64,000 bases of DNA from Apoda limacodes (Eukaryota > Arthropoda > Insecta > Lepidoptera > Limacodidae). The stretch is from positions 9,920,001 through 9,984,000 of the forward strand of contig OX291544.1 in NCBI GenBank assembly GCA_946406115.1, given 5' to 3'. Positions 11,593 through 21,777 of this stretch are shown piece after piece. How positions within the stretch are numbered: position 1 is the first letter of the stretch; each line of letters starts with the position of its first letter. Both the position numbers and the translations under genes were made by a program. Below the pieces are notes generated by a model that worked only from the letters and a program-made list of their open reading frames with translations, had not been told where the DNA came from and searched no databases.

Positions 11593-12325
11593 GTACGGAT
11601 TGTTTTTATTAGCGTTGTGTTTGTAAATATTAGCGTCTTCGAGAACTGCCCCCATACTCAATCAGTAAAAACCACCTGATTCCGAGATAACTGTGTCATG
11701 TGTTGCCCATTAACTGGTGGTAAAAATGTGTAGTTTACTAACTTACAAATTTTAATAAAATTTGTTAGACACGAAGGCCATAGGTATTGATGTTCTTATA
11801 TAGATGCCATTTTGGAAAAATTATCAATTTAAGGGGTTAATTAGTTACGATGAATATTAAATGTCAAATAAAACACATCCAGGTGACATACACCGAATTA
11901 ATAATTTTATATTATCAGCTTCGTATGAGTAACTTTGTTAAATTTAATAAAGAGCACAGGTGTAAAGCAAAAACGGTTCGGGCTTTTACGATATTAATTG
12001 AAAACTCTTGTCATATTAACTCAACTTTATATTAAATTGGAATAAAATATATACAAATTTTCACTAAAAAGCGTACATTTATTTTATATTCCCCAAAAAT
12101 AGTTAACATTCAACGTACAAGACTTAATATTTTCGTAATTAATTGTAAATTTTAAAAGCAATTACGTATCCAAACATCAATTTGTGCAAACCAATCGAAT
12201 TGTAAAATACTAGAAGACCTAGTTTCAGTGAAGGTGAAAATAAAATTGAAGTTGAATTTGTTTCAAACTCATTATATACCAGCTATTATTTTGTGATTTC
12301 GGATTTCTAACATGAGATTTATTAA
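11593..12325. other. AT-rich region, no gene seen
   Basis: I see no motif, repeat or exon-like sequence here. Confidence 0.5.
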
Positions 12326-12327
12326 GA

Positions 12328-12685
12328 GGATACACTTCGCGGCGCCTCGCAGCGGGCTTCATACAAACTAATTTCTCATTTGTTTTTGACGTTTACTGAT
12401 CAATCACTGTGAAATTTCTTAGTCATAATCCCAAGCCGAATACCTAGGTCTGTGGTTTTTCCAAAATCCTGTAAAATGTTTTTATTAACTAGAAAGCTTT
12501 TTTAAAACCATTTGTATGAAAAACTAGAATTCTGTATTACTTTTGAAGAACTATAAAATTTAACAGAAAACTGGCACACTGCAGAATTAGATTACTTACA
12601 GAATTTATTTATTTCGTCGTGTTTGATCAGCAGTACCAAAAATAAGTGAAACATTCGTTTGTATGAAGCAGTGTAGTGATAAGAG
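12328..12685. mobile_element. MITE, family M2 copy 1
   Basis: The left arm (gaggatacacttcgcggcgc, then aatttctcatttgtttttga, then actgatcaatcactgtgaaa) is mirrored by the right end (gtttgatcagcagtaccaaaaataagtgaaacattcg near 12620-12660). The interior (aagccgaatacctaggtctg, ctgtaaaatgtttttattaa) matches the reverse complement of 61418-61912. Long terminal inverted repeats without a transposase define it as a MITE. The superfamily is not determined. Confidence 0.7.
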
Positions 12686-12785
12686 TTAATTTTATAAATC
12701 ACTGTAACAAGATAAGGGGGGATAAAAAGGGTTTAGTTAACTAGCCAAGAAACCCACAATTGTTGAATTTGTAGATCACATAACG

Positions 12786-13075
12786 TCTACAACGTCGGTG
12801 GTGGCCGAGGAGTTTCGATTTCACTTAGCGTCCTGAGTAGCGGAGGTTCGAGATCCGGCGTGTCCCAACTCAACTCAAGTACATTGATAATTCACACCAC
12901 TGGCTTTTGATGAAAGAAAAACATCGTGAGGAATCGTCAAAATATAAAAAAGACGTATGTAAAGTCCACAATCCACACTGGGCCCGTGTGTGGACTAAAT
13001 ACCAAATCACCCCCGTTAAGGGGAGGGCGTGCCTCAGCAATGGGGACGTTTGAGACTGATAAGGAAACATACATT
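12786..13075 (+). mobile_element. tRNA-derived SINE, copy 1
   Basis: The head resembles a tRNA: a degraded A-box (gtggccgagga) and a B-box-like ggttcgagatcc about 50 bp later. The conserved body follows: acatcgtgaggaat, agacgtatgtaaagtccaca, actgggcccgtgtgtggact, then a caatggggacgtttgag end. The same body occurs at 36440-36737 and 38575-38775. Transcription by RNA polymerase III from the two boxes is known for such SINEs; this copy has a mutated B-box. Confidence 0.85.
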
Positions 13076-13894
13076 ATGTGAGTTTTGCTATTCAAAAAAG
13101 AAGAGAAGATAAGACCTACTTTTAAAAGGATATTCTGAGATCTCAAGTTAATGCGACCAGTATAATATAAAACTGCATGCAGTTATCAAGCATATTTAAA
13201 GGTAATAAAAAAAAATTACAAACGTTTTTGCAAGGAATCTATCTTAAGACACAATACCTTTTAAATGAAGATTGCGAAATCAATAAATAACCTTTCATCA
13301 GAATGCTCGTATCAGCTCAAACTTGAAGACCTTAACTTTACCTTCTATCTAAAAAACAATATTTTGTATTTATTTTTTCATTTTTTGAACTAAACGTTTA
13401 GATATGATGACACAAATCGTGTTACGAAATGATGTATTTTTCGTCGACACCTTTTCATTTTATAATATTTATAACTGGTATCGAATATCGGTTCTAAGAG
13501 GAAAGGACGCACCGCAATCTCCTATTTCTCATCAAACCTCGCAACGAAATTATGTTACTCATAAAATCATCTACTAGTAATAATGTTATGCTTGTAAAAA
13601 ATAAATACCTAAACTTTTAGTTCGAAAAATGAAGAAAGTAATACAAAAATCATGTTTCTTAGATAAATAACGTTAGAAATACAGTTTAGTGATTTTTTAA
13701 TTAGGTACCGCAAAACAAATTACAAGTGCAAGTTCTATTAAAAATTGGCTAAGTAGGTTCGTGATATTGGTAATATGGACTGTTTAGTGTGTAACAATCA
13801 CTAGAAAAACACATCGTCGGTTCAACGATGCAATTCTAACGCGGAACTTAATGTGTGGATTTTATCCGTTGTCTTCGCCGATTGTGAGCTAATT

Positions 13895-14030
13895 ATATAC
13901 CATCAAGGTGGTAAGCAAGCAGACGGTCCGCTTGATATTAAACGGCCACCGTAGCCTATGGACGCTCGCATGCAACGCCATCTTGAGGCATTATGCTAGT
14001 GCATTGGTGACCCTTCAAAACTCTAATAAT
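13895..14030 (-). mobile_element. 3' end of a jockey-like retrotransposon (dead-on-arrival copy)
   Basis: The blocks ggtccgcttgat and ccaccgtagcctatggacgc, then cccttcaaaactctaataat, are the reverse complement of the 3' end at 28410-28530 (attagatttttgaagggttg ... gcgtccataggctacggtga). A 5'-truncated antisense copy of that family explains this block. The frame is destroyed. Confidence 0.7.
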
Positions 14031-14525
14031 TCGCTTTATGAAATCCTTATACTTTATACTTTACTACTGACATATGTCTCTAAGAAATAATTGTCTCTTA
14101 TCTTTGCAGCATAATTTTGGTATTTGATTTTAAGATGAAGAAAACACTTAGCTAAATGTTCTGTTTGCCGACTGTGGTTTATTTTTTACCGTTTTCATGG
14201 GGTTCTAAGTTGTACTCTGTAGTTGCACGAAGGCAGTTATTTATTGTTACTTGTACGCAGCAATTTTCACTCACTCAGTAGGTGGTCTTCTCCAAGTTGT
14301 AGCTAGAAACTTCAAAGATTAAGCACAGCTTCTACACTTACTCAATTTTGAATTCCCAAACATTCATACCTTAAGGAAGATTGATGTAACTTTGACTGTT
14401 ATCAAAGTGTAGGTAATCAAAAAGCTATTATCCGAATTTTTTTATCCTCATTCCTTTTTCTTCATTTTGTTTTGAGAAACTTTTACTAAATCGCTAAATC
14501 GTGTTATCATTTAAAATGAAACCTT
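14031..14525. other. AT-rich region, no gene seen
   Basis: This is unremarkable AT-rich sequence leading into the palindrome. Confidence 0.5.
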
Positions 14526-14530
14526 TGTCA

Positions 14531-14755
14531 AAATTTAAAAGCAAGTTTGACCAAAGTTCTTGAAAGTAATTGTTAAACATTTTCTTTGTATTATATGCCC
14601 TTAATGATCTAATTACGTTAGATTGAAGTACATTTTATAACAAATTTATAAAATGTACTTCAATCTAACGTAATTAGATCATTAAGGGCATATAATACAA
14701 AGAAAATGTTTAACAATTACTTTCAAGAACTTTGGTCAAACTTGCTTTTAAATTT
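14531..14755. repeat. Perfect palindrome, 110-bp arms and 5-bp loop
   Basis: Bases 14531-14640 are the exact reverse complement of 14646-14755; I aligned the full length without a mismatch. The loop is CAAAT (14641-14645). The homology stops abruptly at both outer ends (14530 and 14756 do not pair). A transcript would fold into a 110-bp double-stranded hairpin. Alternatives are a recent foldback duplication or an assembly or cloning artefact. Confidence 0.97.
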
Positions 14756-14949
14756 GTGCACTTTTTAGCAAGATTCTTTGCAACAATTTTGACACTACCA
14801 TAAGTTAAGTGTTCGAAGTCTGTTTGATCCCTAAAGCAAAAACGAAAGTGTGTTATAAGTTTCAAGCATGTGTGTGCTTTACAACAATCTTCTTATCATA
14901 ATAAACATCTTTAAATATGTGTCAATTATAATATAGTTTTAGTTTTCTT

Positions 14950-15005
14950 AGATACTAGCTTTTGCCCGCAACTCCGCCCGCGCTAATCTCGGTTATAGTA
15001 CTCCT
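14950..15005 (-). repeat. Retroposon tail fragment (actagcttttgcccgc)
   Basis: ACTAGCTTTTGCCCGCAACT followed by ccgcccgcgc is the reverse complement of the tail of the 10735/15598 repeat family, here truncated. Confidence 0.5.
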
Positions 15006-15597
15006 TCACTAACAGTTGAATACTACCAATCGACAAGTTGTAAGGATGGTAATAATACTGCATCAAGTCATTGATATAAGATGGTATGATGAATCAAACA
15101 ATTTGTAATTTTTTTGTAGTGTAAGCATGTACGGTATAATTATTCTGCTAAATGCTTTTCCTTAGCATTTATGGAAGCTCTAATGGAAGTTTTTCAAAGT
15201 AAACAATTCTGTGGATAAAACTTGTGAAATCTGCGAAGAAAGAGGAAAGTAGGTAGCACAGTTTGCTTGTTGAACAATAAAACTTTAAAATTAGTTTTGA
15301 AATAATGGGAAGAGGGTTTTAAGTTAAGAATATGTCAAAGAAAAGTTTTGCTCCTTTGAAAAATTAAAAAACGATAAAGATTTACGAATTAATTAATTTA
15401 TAAATTAACCAATCTTACTTTTGTTTATTTATATATGTGTATATTGCTGAACTCCTATACGGCTGGTCCTACTTTGATGATCTTTTAGTGTGTGTTTGAG
15501 TCGGTTCCTGGATGGTTAAGAGTTTTTACCTACTTGTATTTTTTCTTTTAATAATGATTAGGTTAATAACTTAACCAATTAACAAACAAAAAAGCCG

Positions 15598-15986
15598 GCC
15601 ATACTAATATTATAAATGCGAAAGTAACTCTGTCTGTCTGTTACCTCTTCACGCTTAAACCGCTGTACCGATTAGAAGGAATTTTGGCATAGAGGTAGTT
15701 TGAGTCCCAAGAAAGGACATAGGCTACTTAAAACGTCAAGTATGGGTTAGTTTTATTTCTATAATTAAGAAGTTGCCGTTAAAATCCTTCACCAGTAACC
15801 TAATTTAGGGCGGATGTAACCGCGAGCAAATTTGGCATGGAGATAGTTGGAGTCCCGAGAAAGAACATGGTCTTCTTGAAATCGTGAAGTGTGAGTTGGT
15901 TTTTTTCAACAATTGAGAAGTTGCCTTTAAATTTCTACACCAATAACCGAATTTAAGGCGGGTGAAACCGCAGGAAAAAACTAGTC
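15598..15986 (+). repeat. Dispersed retroposon, compound copy
   Basis: The segment starts catactaatattataaatg and carries the ctctgtctgtctgttacctc and aaaccgctgtaccgatta core. It then contains two successive copies of the ttggcat(a/g)gagatagttgagtcccgagaaa-like distal half (15685 and 15833), and ends gcgggtgaaaccg...aactagt. The doubled distal half suggests internal duplication or a tandem insertion. Confidence 0.65.
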
Positions 15987-16149
15987 TTATATAAAACTAA
16001 ATCATGAATTGAATATAGTAGGAACGAGTAAAATAGAAAACAAATGGGTAAGTATGTAAATAGGATTAAATGGTCTCCATTATTTCATATAACAAGCATA
16101 CAATATCTGTATGAATCGTATAAATTACTGTTTCTAACTGAAATTGATG

Positions 16150-16318
16150 ATGAAGAATCTTATAATGCACAATCATATCACATTTAAGGAATCCTATAAT
16201 GCACAATCATATCATGTTTAAGAAATCTTATAATGCACAATCATATCATATTTAAAAAAAAAATATAATGCACAATCATATCACATTTAAAGTATCTTAT
16301 AATGCACAGTCATAGTTT
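16150..16318. repeat. Satellite array, ~36-38 bp type A units
   Basis: About five units of the form tcttataatgcacaatcata followed by tcacatttaag occur head to tail, with small length differences. The same unit reappears at 17262-17735, beyond a ~0.9 kb unrelated insert. Confidence 0.9.
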
Positions 16319-17245
16319 CAGGTGGTCCGTCTCCGGTAAAGAACCGGATGATGCAAGAAACTATAGAAGTTTCCAGACAGCCAATCCTAGGTCCATAACC
16401 GTCTATAGGTATTGTTTCAAATAAAGAGATCGAAGAATCTTTGTGATATTTGACAACCTCTGTCACAAAATTCTTCTTCAGGTTGTGGCTTTGCGCTGTG
16501 CAAAAAAATCTACTCAGAAATATTTTAAATAATATCCAACTGAATTTACTATTAAACTGCAAATTAATTGCCTAACTGCTTCAATAATATAAAAGCCGTT
16601 TCTTGGTATTAATCTTAATGTGCTACCGATACTGCGCACCTGATCTACGGGGCGAACATCTGCCACGTGCAACATAGCGTCGTACCTGCCACGAGCTGCA
16701 TAACATCGTGCTAGCCACGTGCGGCATAGCAATGTGCCAGCCACGTGTGGTATAGCATTGTGCCGGCTCACTAAAGCCTTGGCCTAACATTACTCACCAC
16801 ACGTTCTGAGGTCATATAGTTAATCCCGTCCGCGTAAACCTACTCTGGCAGCGGATACCCGCGGGTGTGGTCGACGTGGAAGACATCGCTGATCGGGCGC
16901 TAGGCCGAAGAAACTCATTGAATTTTCTATCTTAACAAATACTTGAAAACCTTACACTTAGAAACCTGTGTAGGCAGGCTTACGGTTTTTCTATATATAG
17001 TTAGGTAGTTTCTACTTATGTAAAATAGATAGTTCTAATTTCTATAATTTAAGGGTAACCTAATGTGATTAGGCTACTACTGACCATGAAATATTTTTAA
17101 TATAAACCGTGAACGAGTACACATTACAACCAGCCTTACCCTTAAAAAGTATTTTCTTTGCTTGCCTCTGAACCCGCTCTACCTGAATCTCTACCTCATG
17201 AGCACCTAGCCGGTGTATCGGTAACAAATACTATTGTTTTGTTTT
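16319..17245. other. Unidentified ~0.9 kb insert splitting the satellite
   Basis: This block interrupts the type A satellite and has a different composition. It contains CCGGTAAAGAACCGG (16334) and four GC-rich 27-bp tandem units (16668-16770). A 91-codon minus-strand frame (16287-16562) shows no domain I recognise. It may be a solo LTR or another insertion; I did not find a clear target duplication. Confidence 0.4.
16668..16770. repeat. Four GC-rich ~27-bp tandem units
   Basis: Units of the form gccacgtgcggcatagcaat followed by gtgccag repeat about four times with substitutions. The 27-bp period is a multiple of three, so the minus strand gives a nine-residue periodic peptide, which explains the chance open frame there. 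Confidence 0.8.
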
Positions 17246-17790
17246 AATTTGAAGAATTTTATAATGCACTTCTTATAATGCACAATCTTATTATATTTAA
17301 AGTATCTTATAATGCACAATCATATCATATTTAAATATAGTCCTAAAAATCGTTTAACAATCAGCCTTAAAATTATATGAAATAAAAATGTGTGATCAAC
17401 AATCAGCCTTAAAATTATATGAAATAAAAATGTGTGATCACTAATCTTATAATGCACAATCGTATTATATTTAAAGTATCTTATAATGCACAATCATATT
17501 ATATTTAAATATACTCCTAAAGATCGTTTAACAATCAGCCTTAAAATTATATGAAATAAAAATGTGTGATCAACAATCAGCCTTAAAATTATATGAAATA
17601 AAAATGTGTGATCAATAATCAGCCTTAAAATTATATGAAATAAAAATGTGTGATCACTAATCTTATAATGCACAATCGTATTATATTTAAAGTATCTTAT
17701 AATGCACAATCGTATCATATTTAAATATAGTCCTAAAAATCGTTTAACAATCAGCCTTAAAATTATATGAAATAAAAATGTGTGATCACT
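17246..17790. repeat. Complex satellite with two interleaved unit types
   Basis: Type A units (cttataatgcacaatc(a/g)tat...atttaaa) occur in pairs, joined by a tcctaaa(a/g)atcgtttaac linker to one to three copies of a 42-bp type B unit (caatcagccttaaaattata, then tgaaataaaaatgtgtgatc). I count six type B units. The A-A-linker-B(n) block is repeated three times, so this is a higher-order repeat with varying B number (2, 3, 1). A 74-codon minus-strand frame is only the translated repeat. Confidence 0.9.
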
Positions 17791-19790
17791 AAATGACTGC
17801 TTAAAAACATATTAAAATGATCGCAACACAATAATAGTGAAATACACGAAACAAAATATAATAATAAATAAGTACAATGAAAAGAAAACATAAATTTACT
17901 CGTAAGCTTATCAAAAATAATTTTAAAAGCATTTTTCTATGTCTCATAGTAAATATTTTTAATTTTATTTTTAAACGACTTTTACCTGTGGTTAATTTTA
18001 GGTTCAGGTTTTTCAAGTGCTGCCGTCTATCGATTTCAAGATTATTTTTAAATTACTAAGCCACTTTTTGAAATTTTCATCGAGATTGTTAACTATGAGC
18101 CTAATGATTGTTAACTATTCATGCAAATATTGAACCATCATGCATGCATGTTTAAGAATTACACGGCTAAGTTGATGATGATACACATTTAACCTTCTAT
18201 GTCAAAAACTACTGGACCGATTTTGATAAAACTTACACAGTTCCCTAAGTTGGACTATACTTAGTCCAACTAAATAATAATTTTTGCAATCCGACTTATA
18301 GTTTTTGAGAAAAACATATAAACATACGTACCCTTATGAAAATTGGCACACGTGCTTAGAAGCTGGTAAAAACTAACATATACAAAAACTGTGCAATTCT
18401 GACTATATTACATAAATACGGGTTGAATTGATAACATTCTTTTGTAAAGTCGTTTAAAAATATGCCAAACCATTTAATGGAACATGTAGTGATATTTTTA
18501 ATATATGTTAAGAGACTTTACATGTTTCATTTCAAATATGAGATCATTCTTAATTCCAATAGCTCAAACAGTAAAATAATTGTGATTAAAATTAGAAGTG
18601 CGAAAGGAAGTATTTTAGCATCAAATTCTTAAAAGCGCGAAAAACAAAACTAGGTCTAATTCTGTCTAAAGTCTAAACTTTCAAAAAAATCCTTGAAATT
18701 GTTTATAAAATTTCTGGTTACGTTGTTTTTAATTGTAAGTACTACTGCGAGAAGTTCGTAGAGCACGTGGCGTAGTGATTGCTACGAGATATAATCCAAA
18801 AATCCTATGAATAAAATTATTTATAATAGCTAAATTCAAATCGACTGGTTACACCTGCTGCAACGATAAGGAACAGTGCCATGCGGCTTAACACGCGGTT
18901 AAAACTTTTCCCATGGGAAGTCAGGATTGAGGTAAATATGTATCCTAATTACTTCTTTATACCTCCAGCTAACCCTATTCCTAAAAACAAATTACCCCGT
19001 TGCTTTGTTGCAACGTGAAGAAGTAGTGCGTCACTATTTCTCCAACCAGAAAACTATTGTCGACAGAATTTTTGATTCTCAAACAGTATAAATATGTAAT
19101 TATCTATCTCTCTCTTAAATATTAAGCCAATCCATTGTGCTGCGCTTAACAACTTGACCGTGAGGAGCCCTGCGCCCACTAGAATGCTGAAGCGCTTGTA
19201 TCAAATTTAAGGGAATAATGTACCCCATGGTATTTGACAAAATATTCAATTGCGCTATAGTATCAGTATCGATTTTAAGGTTGTAGCTTTTAAAAACGCA
19301 CGAATAAAACATAATTACATAAAATACTTAGAATCGTTTTTCAGCGTCAGAGATTGATGAAAAATATTGTTATTTTTATTTTAAAATACTCAGAAAAAGA
19401 CGTAATAAAGTTAATTTAAGTTTGGTAGAAATAATCGAAAAGCATTTTCCTAAAAGTCTCTCAATTCTAATTTCGATTTATTTTATTTTTAGACGAGTTT
19501 TATTGGAAGCCGAGCTCCATTTAGGTTCGGGTCATTCATTTTGTCATTCCTTTGCGTAAACTTTATTCATTCAACGAGGAACTTCTTCGAAATAAAATTT
19601 ATAGCCGAGCAAAATTACTTTGTATAGAATATTAAAGTTAAGGGTTGTTTAAAGGTTTAAGATACTTACGTACAGCTGCAGTCTGAAAGCCTTTACCAAC
19701 TCAGGTAACCACTTGCTTATATGGTGTGCGTGTTGCTAGGCGATTATTGTTTATGGTAAAATGTCTTACTAAAATGCATTTTAATTTACT
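17791..19790. other. AT-rich region, no gene seen
   Basis: A patch at 18185-18330 (actactggaccgattttgat, gtttttgagaaaaacatata) resembles the common distal parts of lepidopteran retroposons. A slightly GC-richer part at 18850-19050 shows nothing recognisable. Confidence 0.4.
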
Positions 19791-19794
19791 GTCT

Positions 19795-19915
19795 TTTTTT
19801 TTATACCACCAAGGTGGAGAACAAGTTTCCGGCCCACCTGATGCTAAGCAGTTACCGTACCCTATGGTTTGTAACACCAGGGGCATAACTCTCGCTTTAT
19901 CTGGCATATCATCGT
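19795..19915 (-). mobile_element. 3' end of a jockey-like retrotransposon (antisense)
   Basis: Blocks taccaccaaggtgg, caagtttccggcccacctga and gttaccgtaccctatg, then aacaccaggggcataactct, correspond to the reverse complement of the 3' end at 28430-28540 and to 59032-59150. It is a short 5'-truncated copy. The minus-strand peptide MPLVLQTIGYG is shared with the 59 kb copy. Confidence 0.7.
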
Positions 19916-20990
19916 CACGAATGTGATTTTTGTGAAATACCTAACTTTCAACCTTAAACCACTTTTTCATAAAGCGAATCTTGCCGTGTTTACGGTAAAT
20001 TTTCAAGGTTGTAAACATAAGGCGTTTTTAAAGGTCCATACCGACTACATATAAGGTAAAAAGTGCAATTTTGGAACTACCTTACTGTAACGCTTTTCTG
20101 ACCTTTTGTGAACACTGAAATTGACGTACTGTTTTAATAATATCGCTTAGCTAAGCATAAATCGATCTTACAAATTCGACACACATCATTGTGATTTACC
20201 GTATAAAGTCAATCCCAAGTTATTCAAGAAATCAATTATTCTGGGTGCGAAGGACAGTAGACTACATATTACCTACGTATTCCTTTCTCAAGGAATAAAT
20301 TTCAAAATAGGAAAAAGTGCAGGGTTGACCCCCATTACTATCCCTGTAGGCTTCACCCTTTTTTTTATTTTGACTACCTATTTGTGCACTACCTATTAAC
20401 AATTTTAAATTTTTCTACATATAATTATATTTCTTGTAAAAAACCAAAGGTTCATGTGCTTAGATTATATGACCCACTATCTTGACAGCGACCAACGTGT
20501 TCAAAATTACAATAAACATTACCTATTGTACCTGTCTTATTTTTTGAGAAATCATCAATTTTCTGTCATAAACTTATTTTAACTTTCAGCTTCCTTGCTT
20601 ATCAGCTTGCAGAAAACCCGCATATTCTAAATAAGGTTACAAAATGTATATACATATAATTTTCTGACTGTTCCTATGTCATTAAGTTAAAATGTAGAAG
20701 CCTTTAAATAGCAGACGCAGACCATTCTAGAATTAAAGTTGATTAATAATCATATGATCAATATTCACATATTGGATAGGACTGCTTTGTTCTATTCTGA
20801 CAACAACTCGACCTACTTCGGTACACTAAAGTTTATTAGGAAATTAATGAAATATGTTCTTGTACCAGAACTAGACACGTGTCCATTTCATATTGCTGAA
20901 CTAAAATATAACAAGTGCTCTATTTAAGTTGGTTTATATTGAACCAAACACTATTCATTTTAGTAGATCTAAGTTTTGCGGTGCTCTTCG
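19916..20990. other. AT-rich region upstream of the receptor gene
   Basis: No upstream exon or conserved element is recognisable. The part nearest the gene should contain the promoter. Confidence 0.4.
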
Positions 20991-20996
20991 AAGTTG

Positions 20997-21006
20997 TATA
21001 TATATG
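20997..21006 (+). promoter_or_regulatory. TATA-like sequence upstream of the receptor start
   Basis: TATATATATG lies about 70 bp upstream of the ATG at 21076. The position fits a core promoter with a short leader, but the region is so AT-rich that chance is a serious alternative. Confidence 0.25.
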
Positions 21007-21075
21007 TTGCATTTTTTTGAGTTTTCTTAATTTTTTTAACAAGTACATAGATATGAAGTGTTGAACTATTATAAA

Positions 21076-21777
21076 ATGTCGTCGAAGTTTTTGAATTTGA
21101 TAACTTTAATGCGTATTCAATCAATATTTGGTTTCTATTACGATTTTGGGTGTAACAAAGTCGTATTTTACTTAGCAAAAATATATACCACAGCTATTGT
21201 TTTTTTTGCCATATTTTGTTGTGTTTCACAAAGTGGCAATTTTCATATGTTTTCAACTTTCTTGACGGTAGCAATTGAGTACTTTATAAATGTTGTAGTA
21301 TCGCATGTCACAAAACAGGAATATCTGTTGCGATACATGTCAGCGATCAAAGTGGTTGATCTATCATTTGGAATGAAAACAAGAGGAGATGAAGTTGCTC
21401 GTGTATTTTATTTACTAGCGTTTTCCATTATTATGTTAAAGATTATTATTGTCATAATGTACTGGCTTCAAGTTAAAGTTTTGAGTTTCGATGCTATTTT
21501 TTATATCGTATGTCAAGTTTTTATTTCGGCGAATCATTTAAATAGTGTAATAAAAACGATTTCCTTCTATACATTGTGGTCTCGAATGAAGCAACTTCGT
21601 CAGTTTTTTGAAAATAATCTGAGACCACATGATGCTGGAGATGTCGTTGCACACAAAACACGATGCGTCAAAAAAAGTTTGCATGCATACAAAAATTTAA
21701 TTGACTGCATGGAGATAACGGATGGACCCACTAAAACTTTGGTAATTAATGACATTATACATGCATGTAATACAAAG
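21076..21777 (+). CDS. Gustatory receptor exon 1
   Basis: Encodes residues 1-234: a short cytoplasmic N-terminus, four hydrophobic segments and the start of the large intracellular loop (SFYTLWSRMKQLRQFFENNL). It ends in phase 0 at AAAG|GTCAGG. Alternative donors a few bases downstream (CAG|GTGGTA at 21783, GTG|GTAAAA at 21786) would change the phase (21783, 21786) unless paired with another acceptor; only 21777 joins exon 2 in its sole open frame. Confidence 0.9.

Noticed and set aside
17494..17718. 74-codon periodic minus-strand frame
   Set aside because: It is the 42-bp satellite unit (a multiple of three) read in frame.
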